A stretch of 64,000 nucleotides of DNA, taken from assembly GCA_002408465.1 (NCBI GenBank), contig DHSM01000008.1, positions 19,041 to 83,040 of the forward strand. Direction: 5' to 3'. The position numbers and the translations under genes are program-made. The stretch comes from Firmicutes bacterium UBA5286. Its GTDB lineage: Bacteria; Bacillota; Proteinivoracia; UBA4975. The stretch's first letter is position 1; each line of letters starts with the position of its first letter. Positions 42,646 through 50,226 of the stretch are shown here, piece after piece. The notes under the pieces were generated by a model, which was given only the letters and a program-made list of their open reading frames with translations, had not been told where the DNA came from and did no database searches.

Positions 42646-43212
42646 ATGAATCGAACGGAAACAGCAGACCTTTTGCACTATCTTGCAGTGGCATATCAAG
42701 GCAGGTTAAGATTTCCTACCGGTACACCCTCAGGAGATGATTGGATGATCCTGGTTTATCGGCGCATCCTAAGAAATATCCCAGCTGATATAGCACTTGC
42801 AGCTGCTGATAAGTTTATTTCCCAGGGGACAGAACGGCCTCCGCTCCCTGGACAGTTAGCGGCTGAAGCACGAAAACTGGTTGACCCAAGGCCCGAAAGG
42901 ACCGGTCTTGAGGGATGGGAGGAACTACAAAGGGCATTTGCCCGATATAGCCCATATTACCAATATAGCGAGTTTGTAGAATGCCTAAGCGAAGAGGTCC
43001 GGGGAATTGTCCGTATGATTGGAATCAATACAATCGATAACACTGATCCTGCGTTTATGCAGCCCAGGTTTGTGAAGCTTTACGAGGAGCAGCAGAAAAG
43101 AACCCGTGAGCTGGATCAAATTATGGAGATGCAAGATAGATTGCAAAAGGGCGAGACAGACAAGAATCTTCTGATTCAAAGTGTTGTGGAGGAAGACAAA
43201 ATCCAGAACTAG
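42646..43212 (+). CDS. Replicative helicase loader/inhibitor-like protein
   Basis: A 188-residue protein similar to phage and plasmid helicase-loader/inhibitor proteins: an N-terminal helical segment with YLAVAYQGRLRFPTG, then PLPGQLAAEARKL (about 66-78), and a glutamine/glutamate-rich C-terminus. It follows the RepA-like gene by one base, after AGGAGGTAA, so the two probably act together in replication of the circular form. Confidence 0.62.
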   Translation: MNRTETADLLHYLAVAYQGRLRFPTGTPSGDDWMILVYRRILRNIPADIALAAADKFISQGTERPPLPGQLAAEARKLVDPRPERTGLEGWEELQRAFARYSPYYQYSEFVECLSEEVRGIVRMIGINTIDNTDPAFMQPRFVKLYEEQQKRTRELDQIMEMQDRLQKGETDKNLLIQSVVEEDKIQN

Positions 43213-43324
43213 CATTAGGGACAGCCCGTTCGGGAAGAGGTATTTCATCTCAAGTTTTCAGTCCGATTTAAGAAGTTACGAATACAGTCTACAAGTACAT
43301 TGAGGTCCTAGAGGAGGAAACTGT

Positions 43325-44488
43325 ATGCCGAAGGTCAGTAAGAGGTCAGATGGGCGCTGGGAGACCAGGGTGCGAGTTGGAACGGACAACGGAAAACCTA
43401 AGTACCGGTCTATCTATGGGAGAACTAAAAAAGAAGCTGAAGAAAAGCTAGCAGAGATTACAACTCAACTTAAAACAGGAACTTACGCTAACCCTTCTAA
43501 TGTGACTTTAGGTGAATGGATTAATGAATGGATCAACGGACGGCCAAATATTCGGGAGACAACCAGAGCCTTCTATGATTCCCTTATTAGAGTCCACATT
43601 GCTCCTGCTTTAGGGGATATAAAGCTCAATAGACTCACAACAAGAGACATTCAGACCTTGTTAAATGAGAAGATGGTGGACGGGGCAGTACGAGGAGGTG
43701 GTTTATCAGCTGCCACAATCCGATATATCCATGTCTGTATTCAGTCCGCGTTAAAACAGGCGGTGAAGGAAAGGTTACTGATTGTCAACCCTGCGGAAGC
43801 CGTTGAGTGTCCCAAAATTCCTCCCAAAGAGATGAAGACGCTAACCATCGAACAGGTTGGAATATTTCTTGAGGAGGCCAAACAGGATCCGAATTATGCA
43901 GCCTTCTTGCTGGATCTATCAACTGGACTCAGGCGGGGGGAATTACTAGGAATCTGGTGGGAAGACATTGATTTTGAAAAATCCACTCTAACGATTCGTC
44001 GCCAACTCTCTAAGCGGCCCAGGACTGCCGAGAAGCATCTGGACAGGCTCTTCTTCACACAACCAAAGACGAATGCGGGGCATAGACAGCTATCTCTGCC
44101 CAGCAATGTTCTCCATGCACTAAAGGATCATAGGAAGCGGCAGCATGAGGCACGCCTAATAATAGGGGGAGCCTATCTGAACCCTGATATTGTCTTCGCC
44201 ACTCCAGAAGGTGGGCCGCTTTGCCCAGATAGCTTCTACAAGTCATTTAAAAGGATTCTTAGGAAGGCCGGGTTACCAAATGTACGATTCCACGATTTAA
44301 GGCACACATATGCGACCATGGCCCTTCAGGCGGGGATATCCCCCAAGACTATTCAAGCTGTCTTAGGCCACGCCAATATATCAACAACCCTAAATATCTA
44401 CGGCCACGTTACTAAAGAAATGCACACCCAGGCTGCTGAAATCATGGGTGACATATTGGAGGGTTCAATAAAACTTCAAGGCGGCTAA
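43325..44488 (+). CDS. int: Tyrosine-type site-specific integrase
   Basis: A 387-residue phage-type integrase with an N-terminal arm-binding region, a SAM-like core-binding domain (about 60-150), and a catalytic domain with the first Arg in TGLRRGELLG (about 200), H-x-x-R in FHDLRHTYA, and the Tyr nucleophile in LNIYGHV. It would recombine tRNA-Val att sites. The start follows GAGGAGG. It lies 3.4 kb inside the element. Confidence 0.95.
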   Translation: MPKVSKRSDGRWETRVRVGTDNGKPKYRSIYGRTKKEAEEKLAEITTQLKTGTYANPSNVTLGEWINEWINGRPNIRETTRAFYDSLIRVHIAPALGDIKLNRLTTRDIQTLLNEKMVDGAVRGGGLSAATIRYIHVCIQSALKQAVKERLLIVNPAEAVECPKIPPKEMKTLTIEQVGIFLEEAKQDPNYAAFLLDLSTGLRRGELLGIWWEDIDFEKSTLTIRRQLSKRPRTAEKHLDRLFFTQPKTNAGHRQLSLPSNVLHALKDHRKRQHEARLIIGGAYLNPDIVFATPEGGPLCPDSFYKSFKRILRKAGLPNVRFHDLRHTYATMALQAGISPKTIQAVLGHANISTTLNIYGHVTKEMHTQAAEIMGDILEGSIKLQGG

Positions 44489-44875
44489 AAAACGAATAGC
44501 AATAGTATGACCTTAAACTGGCATACGGGAATACTTGGAAACCTCCGCTCCAAGCACGACGATTCAAGTAGTCTCTCAGGAAGGGATAGCTATCTTGCAT
44601 CCATGGGGAGTCGTCGGGTCACACGATGGAGTATCCGGGGAGCCACATCTTATTCCTTTTTTTAGCCCCGCAAGTTACATTCCTCTGTCACTCGGGGGAG
44701 GCTCTTGATGGAATAAGAATGTGCCCTTGGGAAGAGTAGCAAGCATTGCAAATGTATATACATTTGCCACGGCAGTAGCCTCCCTCTGCCCGCACTTAGG
44801 TCAGAGTTCGGCTTTCTCCCGGCTTGTTGGGGCTTCGCCCCAAACCCCTATAAAGCAACGGTGAGGAGGTTAAGC
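44489..44875 (+). other. Gene-free region with candidate oriT
   Basis: About 390 bases without a convincing gene lie just before mobC. They contain an inverted repeat (CACATCTTATTCC at 44644-44656 with GGAATAAGAATGTG at 44710-44723), a perfect 20-base palindrome at 44748-44767 (GCAAATGTATA and its complement), and a tight hairpin TTGGGGC-TTC-GCCCCAA at 44827-44843. Position and structure suit an origin of transfer; the nick site is not identified. Confidence 0.55.
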
Positions 44876-45208
44876 ATGTCATCGGTTAAGAAGACAGGCA
44901 TCTTTATAAGGGTGACACAGGAAGAAAAGGAACAGGCCAGGGAACAAATGAAAAAAGCTGGCCTGAATAACATGAGTGAATATATTCGGCGAATGATGCT
45001 AAATGGCCAGATAGTAAGACAGGAATTTCAAGACCTAAAGGACCTTACTACTCAGATCGGAAGGATTGGAGGCAATGTTAACCAGATTGCCAAGCGTGCA
45101 AATGAAAGAAGGGTAGTACCACAAGAAGATATCGACGAAGTATTGGGTTGTATGAGAAAGGTAATGCGCGTTGTAGATTCTGAGATAAGGCGTGTTTTGC
45201 GGTCGTAA
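44876..45208 (+). CDS. MobC-like relaxosome accessory protein
   Basis: A 110-residue protein with an N-terminal ribbon-helix-helix-like part (FIRVTQEEKEQAREQMKKAG) and the MobC block IGRIGGNVNQIAKRAN (about 61-76). MobC proteins help open DNA at oriT for the relaxase. The ATG at 44876 follows GAGGAGG. Confidence 0.88.
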   Translation: MSSVKKTGIFIRVTQEEKEQAREQMKKAGLNNMSEYIRRMMLNGQIVRQEFQDLKDLTTQIGRIGGNVNQIAKRANERRVVPQEDIDEVLGCMRKVMRVVDSEIRRVLRS

Positions 45209-45265
45209 TTGCAATACCTTTTCAGAGTATGCCCGGGAGTTTGCTAAAAGGGGGAGGTGGTATAA

Positions 45266-46621
45266 ATGGCTGTAACGAAGATCCATGCAATAAAATCCAC
45301 GGTAGCTAAGGCAATTAAATATATACTAGATCCGGCTAAGACTGATGGCACTCTTTTAGCCTCGGGTTTTCATTGCGAGCCTGCCCTAGCTCACCTGGAT
45401 TTCGAGATGACCTCTCTATTAGCAAAAGAGATAAGAGGAGATCATACCAAAACGGGTGGTTCTGATAATCTTGCCTATCATCTTATTCAAAGCTTCTCAA
45501 AGACAGACAAGATAACCCCGGAACAAGCTCATGAGCTTGGCAAGCAGCTGGCAGATGAGGTGTACCTGGGCAAGCATGAATATGTCATTACTACTCACAT
45601 AGACAAAGGGCATATCCACAACCATATAATTGCTAATTCTGTGTCCTTTTTAGACTTCAATAAATTCCGGACCAGGCCATATGAGACAGCCCGCAAGATT
45701 AGAGAGGCTAGCGATAGATTATGTAGAGAAAACGGGCTGCACGTAATTGAAAATCCCAAGGGAAAAGGTCAAGATAAGCGGAAGTGGCAGACGCAGCCCA
45801 GCTGGAGGGATCGCTTGCAGCTGGCCATTGACAAGGCAATATACACAGCAACAAATTATCAGGAATTTACTGATTTGCTCAAGACAGAAAAAGTAGAGAT
45901 AAAGGAAGGGCAACATATTGCCTTCAAAATGCCTGGGCAGCAACGGTTTATAAGGGGAAAGAGCATTGGCCCTCGATACGAGAGAGAACAGATAAAGGCG
46001 AGAATTGATGACCCCAACAAGAGTAAGGTTGTCGAATTCTTGCCACATACCAAGATTGAGAAGGCTATATATAGGATGTCCAGTAGACAGATTATACAGG
46101 AGATCCAAAGGACAGCTAATGCCCTGGTCTTAACACGGAGAGAGAAAGTGTTTTCTTACCGAGACTATAATATTAGGCTTAATGAGTTGAAGGAGCAATG
46201 CAAGGCTGTTAGGAGTACACTCAAGGATCTTGATGATAAAAGCGCTCAATATCGAAACGTATCCAAACTCCTAGTTGCTTATAACAAGCATCTTCCTTTG
46301 GTTCAACAATATGAGCAACTACCGAAATGGAAAAAGAAGAAGTTTCTTAGCAGCCATGACTCAGAGCTTAGTGTGTTTGCACATGCCGAAAAAATGCTGC
46401 TAAGTGCGGGTGCTGAACCGGTGGATATGAATAGAGCTCTAGAGTTCTTGAAAAAGCATTCCGAAAAAACAGGTGAACTCGGTGTGCAGTTCAGGCAAAT
46501 AGAGGAGAGAATCAAGAACCTTGACGCTGCCAAGAAAGTCATAGGCAAAATCCTTGGCCACGAACAAGAAGAAAAACGGGACGGTATAAAACGAAGAACG
46601 ATACAAGAGCTGACTCGATAA
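45266..46621 (+). CDS. MOBP-type relaxase/mobilization nuclease
   Basis: A 451-residue relaxase whose N-terminal domain carries the three-His metal motif THIDKGHIHNHI (about 112-123) and a candidate nucleophile Tyr in IKYILDP (about 18-24). The C-terminal part is helical and charged. It would nick oriT and pilot single-stranded DNA during transfer. The start is ATG after GGGGGAGGTGG. No VirD4-type coupling protein is present, so transfer depends on a helper. Confidence 0.93.
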   Translation: MAVTKIHAIKSTVAKAIKYILDPAKTDGTLLASGFHCEPALAHLDFEMTSLLAKEIRGDHTKTGGSDNLAYHLIQSFSKTDKITPEQAHELGKQLADEVYLGKHEYVITTHIDKGHIHNHIIANSVSFLDFNKFRTRPYETARKIREASDRLCRENGLHVIENPKGKGQDKRKWQTQPSWRDRLQLAIDKAIYTATNYQEFTDLLKTEKVEIKEGQHIAFKMPGQQRFIRGKSIGPRYEREQIKARIDDPNKSKVVEFLPHTKIEKAIYRMSSRQIIQEIQRTANALVLTRREKVFSYRDYNIRLNELKEQCKAVRSTLKDLDDKSAQYRNVSKLLVAYNKHLPLVQQYEQLPKWKKKKFLSSHDSELSVFAHAEKMLLSAGAEPVDMNRALEFLKKHSEKTGELGVQFRQIEERIKNLDAAKKVIGKILGHEQEEKRDGIKRRTIQELTR

Positions 46622-46684
46622 AACGGTCCTCAATTCCATAATTTTGACGCTGGGAGGTTTTCCAGACTTCAGTAAGGGGTTTGT

Positions 46685-46722
46685 CCCTAAAATGGTTGTA
46701 AACGATTTAGGGGCTCTTTTTT
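46685..46722 (+). terminator. Terminator after the relaxase gene
   Basis: CCCTAAAAT and ATTTAGGG pair, followed by GCTCTTTTTT. Confidence 0.75.
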
Positions 46723-46796
46723 AAGGAATAATGACAGACATAACCTACTAGTAAGGCAATGGGTTATGACGGATAAAACAAAGGAGGATGGATGGA

Positions 46797-46970
46797 ATGG
46801 CAAGGCCAAGAAAACTTACTCCCCTTGAAGAATACGCAGCTTACGGATTAAGAAAATCTGGTGTTTCATATGCCGAGATTGCTCATAATAATGGAGTTTC
46901 CGTGAGGACTATCGAACGGATTATTAAGAGGATAGAAATTGATAAAAAGCCTAAGGAATCGGGGGTATAA
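46797..46970 (+). CDS. Small HTH protein
   Basis: A 57-residue protein that is nearly all a helix-turn-helix (EEYAAYGLRKSGVSYAEIAHNNGVSVRTIERIIKRI). It resembles the sigma-70 region 4 or resolvase/transposase-type HTH. The ATG at 46797 is nine bases after AAGGAGG. It precedes the long gene-free region and may regulate it. Confidence 0.65.
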   Translation: MARPRKLTPLEEYAAYGLRKSGVSYAEIAHNNGVSVRTIERIIKRIEIDKKPKESGV

Positions 46971-47197
46971 AGACATTACCTACCTTCTCAAAACGCCTCA
47001 GAAAGCAAAATACGAGGTCGAATTTCAGCCGTTTATCCCTTTAACCACAGGAAATCCTGCTGAAGTAAAAAATGGCACTTCTGACCCAGGAAAACGGATT
47101 CAATAGCGCCATCATGCCCCACTGATATAAGAGTTCTTATTTCCTGCGATTTTTTCAGTAATTAATAGTTGAAAATGGAATACCCGTTTATGGGGAA

Positions 47198-47340
47198 AAT
47201 GTAAACATCCTTTCCCCAAGAGTTTCTAAACCTCGTCTACCTTTTGTTTACAAAATTTGCTTTCGGAATAAGTATAATAATATTTTGTATACAAAAGTGG
47301 GTTTACACCATGTGTGTCAGGGGGAAACAGTGTAAACATT
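47198..47340. repeat. Hairpin-forming repeat, family 1 copy A
   Basis: A 143-base unit related to 47425-47569. Shared blocks include GTTTCTAA, TTTTGT..AC.A.ATTTGCT, AAGTGGG, TGTGTCAGGG and ACATT. The outer ends AATGT and ACATT can pair, and the inner arms CTTTTGTTTACAAAAT and ATTTTGTATACAAAAG are inverted repeats with one mismatch, giving a long hairpin. Confidence 0.65.
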
Positions 47341-47424
47341 CTATAGAAATAAGCCAGTAGCCAACGCGAATCGGATATACTGCTTTGGCTTGACGGAAGA
47401 ACCTGTGTAAACAAGATATTCTGA

Positions 47425-47569
47425 AATGTGCACAGCTTTTCGCCATGGGTTTCTAAGCTCCTTCTTGGTTTTGTAAGACAAGATTTGCTGCAAATCTGAA
47501 AATGAACGATATTTGTCTTACACAAGTGGGGGTAGGCCTTATGTGTCAGGGACAAACCATGTGCACATT
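47425..47569. repeat. Hairpin-forming repeat, family 1 copy B
   Basis: A 145-base unit related to copy A. Its outer ends AATGTGCAC and GTGCACATT pair perfectly, and the inner arms TGTAAGACAA (47472-47481) and TTGTCTTACA (47513-47522) pair perfectly. The arm sequences differ from copy A yet stay complementary, while the tip of the hairpin differs in length. Confidence 0.65.
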
Positions 47570-47710
47570 TTGCCTGCATAATGCCTTAACTCGATTTCCA
47601 GGGGCGAGATTCTCGACGCTAGGAGCTTTGTCGTAAGGATGTTATATAATATATAAATATAATTATAAATGTGAATAGCTCCATCCAACTGAACCTTGTT
47701 TGCCGAGCCC

Positions 47711-47762
47711 CTGAGCCTCAACTGAACCGCAGAATTTGCGGGTCAGTAACCTCACTAAGGAA
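47711..47762 (+). repeat. Structured motif, family 2 copy C
   Basis: The pattern CTGAG-x-CTCAACTGAAC, stem CCGCA/TGCGG around GAATT, then GGTCAG-x-AAC and a weaker second hairpin (CCT...AGG). It aligns base for base with 47949-48001 outside the stems. CTGA and TCAG of the flanks can also pair. Confidence 0.65.
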
Positions 47763-47782
47763 AATCCGTCTAGTTCACTAAC

Positions 47783-47803
47783 AAAAACCAGGGGGTGGTT
47801 TTT
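47783..47803 (+). terminator. Terminator-like hairpin after motif copy C
   Basis: AAAAACCA and TGGTTTTT pair around GGGGG. It could end a short RNA containing copy C. Confidence 0.6.
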
Positions 47804-47819
47804 GGGGGGTGGACAGAAT

Positions 47820-47841
47820 CCCCGTTTACCGGGCTTTTTTT
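47820..47841 (+). terminator. Terminator-like hairpin
   Basis: CCCCG-TTTAC-CGGG is followed by seven T. Confidence 0.6.
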
Positions 47842-47948
47842 GCTTACAGAAGCATTATTATTCTTAACACCGTGTTGTACATTTAGAGAAGAACGGCAAG
47901 GACTCACAAAACCAAACCTTATCTACTTAAAAAAGTTCATCGAACCCT

Positions 47949-48001
47949 CTGAGGCTCAACTGAACGAAAGAATCTTTCGGTCAGGAACGAAATGATCTTT
48001 C
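47949..48001 (+). repeat. Structured motif, family 2 copy D
   Basis: The same flanks as copy C (CTGAG-x-CTCAACTGAAC and GGTCAG-x-AAC) enclose a different stem, CGAAA/TTTCG around GAATC. A second hairpin unit GAACGAAATGATCTTTC starts 23 bases after the first. The spacing of all parts is identical to copy C. Confidence 0.65.
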
Positions 48002-48029
48002 ACCGGAAACTGATATTGATAATACTGAG

Positions 48030-48140
48030 ATCCGCTAATATAGATTATAGGACATAAGGGGTAGAAAAAGAGGGGAATTACATCCGATAATGCTACATAA
48101 ATGACTAGAAAATCACATCCGATAATGTAGATTCTAGGGA
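48030..48140. repeat. Short direct repeats upstream of the type III methylase gene
   Basis: ATCCG-x-TAAT occurs at 48030, 48082 and 48117. The first and third copies extend through TAGATT-x-TAGG. They may be operators for the restriction-modification operon. Confidence 0.5.
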
Positions 48141-48285
48141 TTGATAGAAACCCCATGTTCGAGGCTTTATAATTTTGATAGTATAGAAACACCTTTGTAT
48201 CCGTCCATAATCTTTTGGGCAGGATTTTGGCATTCTTTTGGAGAAAGGAAACAAGTAGAACATACTGTTGTAAGGGGTTGAGTTT

Positions 48286-50226
48286 ATGAAGTTTTTAGCT
48301 GAATTAGAAAGGGTACTTAAGGCTGATGAACGCTTTATTGGCGAGGACAATAATGTCATTAAGACTAGAGTATATGATGCGGCTATGGGCACAGACGGTT
48401 TGTTAGTTCGCTCATTATTAGATAGCGACTTAATGAGAGAGAGCTTCTTCATTCGGGTAGATGATGTTTATGTGTTTGATAAGATGAAGTTTGTTTGGGT
48501 CTTAGAATCAAAAGAATTTTTGCCGGACTCCTATACCCTTTATAGGAATAAAATTGGTCTTGTTGATAGAGGGAATCACCTTATTAGCCAGCAGCAGGAT
48601 GTGTCTTTAGTATGGCCATATAAGGACTGTTTTCTTGAAGGGGGGCAGACCAAGGAAGATCAAAAACGAGAAGAGATATTTTATAACGAAACCCTTGCTC
48701 CAGATGAGGTGAATCGACTCCTTGAACCGAAGGTGTTAGGAAATGCTCGAAGATATACATCAAATGGCGTTGAAGACGGTATTGATTTTAACGATAATGA
48801 TAATTTGATTATTAAGGGAAACAATTTACTGGCCTTGTCCTCTCTTTTAAAAAGATACGAGGGGAAGGTTAAGTGTATTTATATCGACCCACCATATAAT
48901 ACTCCAAGCGCTGCAAATACTTTCGATTACAATAACTCTTTTAACCATTCTTCTTGGCTAACGTTTATGAAAAACAGGATTGGATGCTCCTTGTCGCTAT
49001 TGCAAGAAAATGGTTTCTTTGTTGTTGCTATTGATGATAATGAACTCTTTTATTTAGGGACTTTATGTGATGAGTTGTTAGGTAGAGAAAATCGCTTAGG
49101 TGTAATTAGTGTTGTACACAACCCAGGAGGGAGACAAGACGAAGAATTTTTTCCGACTGCTCATGAGAATATGATTGTATATGCAAAAAATAGAAGTAAG
49201 GCAGTATTAAATAATTTACCTATGTCTGAGAAAAAAACTAATGAGTATAACATGACGGATAGCATTGGTTCCTATAAACTAAGAGGCTTTCGAAGAAGCG
49301 GAAATAATTCTCTACGAGAAGAAAGACCTAATATGTTTTACCCTATATTTTTTGATCCGCAAAGTAATCGCTTAACGTTGGAGAAGACAGACAATTCAAT
49401 TGAGATTTTACCTATAGATTTCAATGGCGAAGAAAGATGCTGGCGATGGGATAGGGATACTTTTTTAGCAAGGAAAAAAGATTATTTAGTTGTTAAGGAA
49501 AGAAATAAAACATACGATATCTACGTTAAAGAGCGTTCTACTGATTATAAAGGTGAGAAGGCAAAAACTGTATGGAACAAGCCAGAATATACTGGCCAGA
49601 GTGCAACGACGACAATAAAACAGATTTTTGGATCCAAAGCGTTCACTTATCCAAAATCAGAATTCTTGCTGAAAGATATAATTCATATTTTTACTAATCC
49701 AGGTGATTTAATTATAGATTTCTTTATGGGTTCAGGTACAACACATGCAGCAGCCCATAAAATGAAGAGAAAATATATTGGGATTGAACAAATGGATTAT
49801 ATAAATACCATTTCTGTTCTGAGATTGAAGAAAGTTATAGCTGGGGAAGAGAATGGTATTTCAAAATCTGTAGACTGGCAAGGAGGTGGCTCCTTTGTCT
49901 ACTGTGAACTCTTGGAAGTTAATGAAAGTCTGATGAAAGCACTTCAAATAGCAAAAGATTCAGAAGCCGTTAAGGCTGTGTTAAATCAAGCAACTAAGGA
50001 CGGTAAGTTAATTCCTTCCGTTCTTCCTAGCGACTTAAGAGACACAGAAGAAGACTTTAATAACCTTGCACTCGATAAACAAAAGAAGTTGGTGGCGGAA
50101 CTCCTTGATAAAAACAGACTCTACGTTAACTTATCTGATTTAGATGATGAGGATATGGCAATCAACGAGGAAGATAAAGCTTTTACCAAGAGCTTTTATG
50201 GTTTAGATGGGAGGGAGAATATTTGA
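48286..50226 (+). CDS. mod: Type III restriction-modification methyltransferase (Mod)
   Basis: An N6-adenine DNA methyltransferase that also gives the type III complex its sequence specificity. The 646-residue protein has motif IV DPPYNTP (about 205-211) before motif I DFFMGSGTT (about 480-488), the beta-class order of type III Mod subunits. The target-recognition region lies between. The start follows AAGGGG. Its TGA overlaps the res start (TTGA), so the two subunits are coupled. Confidence 0.93.
   Translation: MKFLAELERVLKADERFIGEDNNVIKTRVYDAAMGTDGLLVRSLLDSDLMRESFFIRVDDVYVFDKMKFVWVLESKEFLPDSYTLYRNKIGLVDRGNHLISQQQDVSLVWPYKDCFLEGGQTKEDQKREEIFYNETLAPDEVNRLLEPKVLGNARRYTSNGVEDGIDFNDNDNLIIKGNNLLALSSLLKRYEGKVKCIYIDPPYNTPSAANTFDYNNSFNHSSWLTFMKNRIGCSLSLLQENGFFVVAIDDNELFYLGTLCDELLGRENRLGVISVVHNPGGRQDEEFFPTAHENMIVYAKNRSKAVLNNLPMSEKKTNEYNMTDSIGSYKLRGFRRSGNNSLREERPNMFYPIFFDPQSNRLTLEKTDNSIEILPIDFNGEERCWRWDRDTFLARKKDYLVVKERNKTYDIYVKERSTDYKGEKAKTVWNKPEYTGQSATTTIKQIFGSKAFTYPKSEFLLKDIIHIFTNPGDLIIDFFMGSGTTHAAAHKMKRKYIGIEQMDYINTISVLRLKKVIAGEENGISKSVDWQGGGSFVYCELLEVNESLMKALQIAKDSEAVKAVLNQATKDGKLIPSVLPSDLRDTEEDFNNLALDKQKKLVAELLDKNRLYVNLSDLDDEDMAINEEDKAFTKSFYGLDGRENI

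Larger units (their letters stand above)
46971..48285. other. 1.3-kb region without genes, rich in repeats
   Basis: No reading frame here is convincing on either strand. A 117-codon open frame on the minus strand (47226-47579) runs through both 145-base repeats but lacks a start context, and its counterpart in the first repeat has stops. The region holds the two repeat families listed next, two terminator-like hairpins and short direct repeats ahead of mod. Confidence 0.7.

Noticed and set aside
47226..47579. 117-codon minus-strand frame across the family 1 repeats
   Set aside because: The equivalent frame in copy A contains stops, there is no ribosome site, and the pattern of paired changes fits hairpins better than protein coding.
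46971..48285. CRISPR array in the repeat-rich region
   Set aside because: The repeats are few, imperfect, of two kinds and unevenly spaced, and no cas genes are present.
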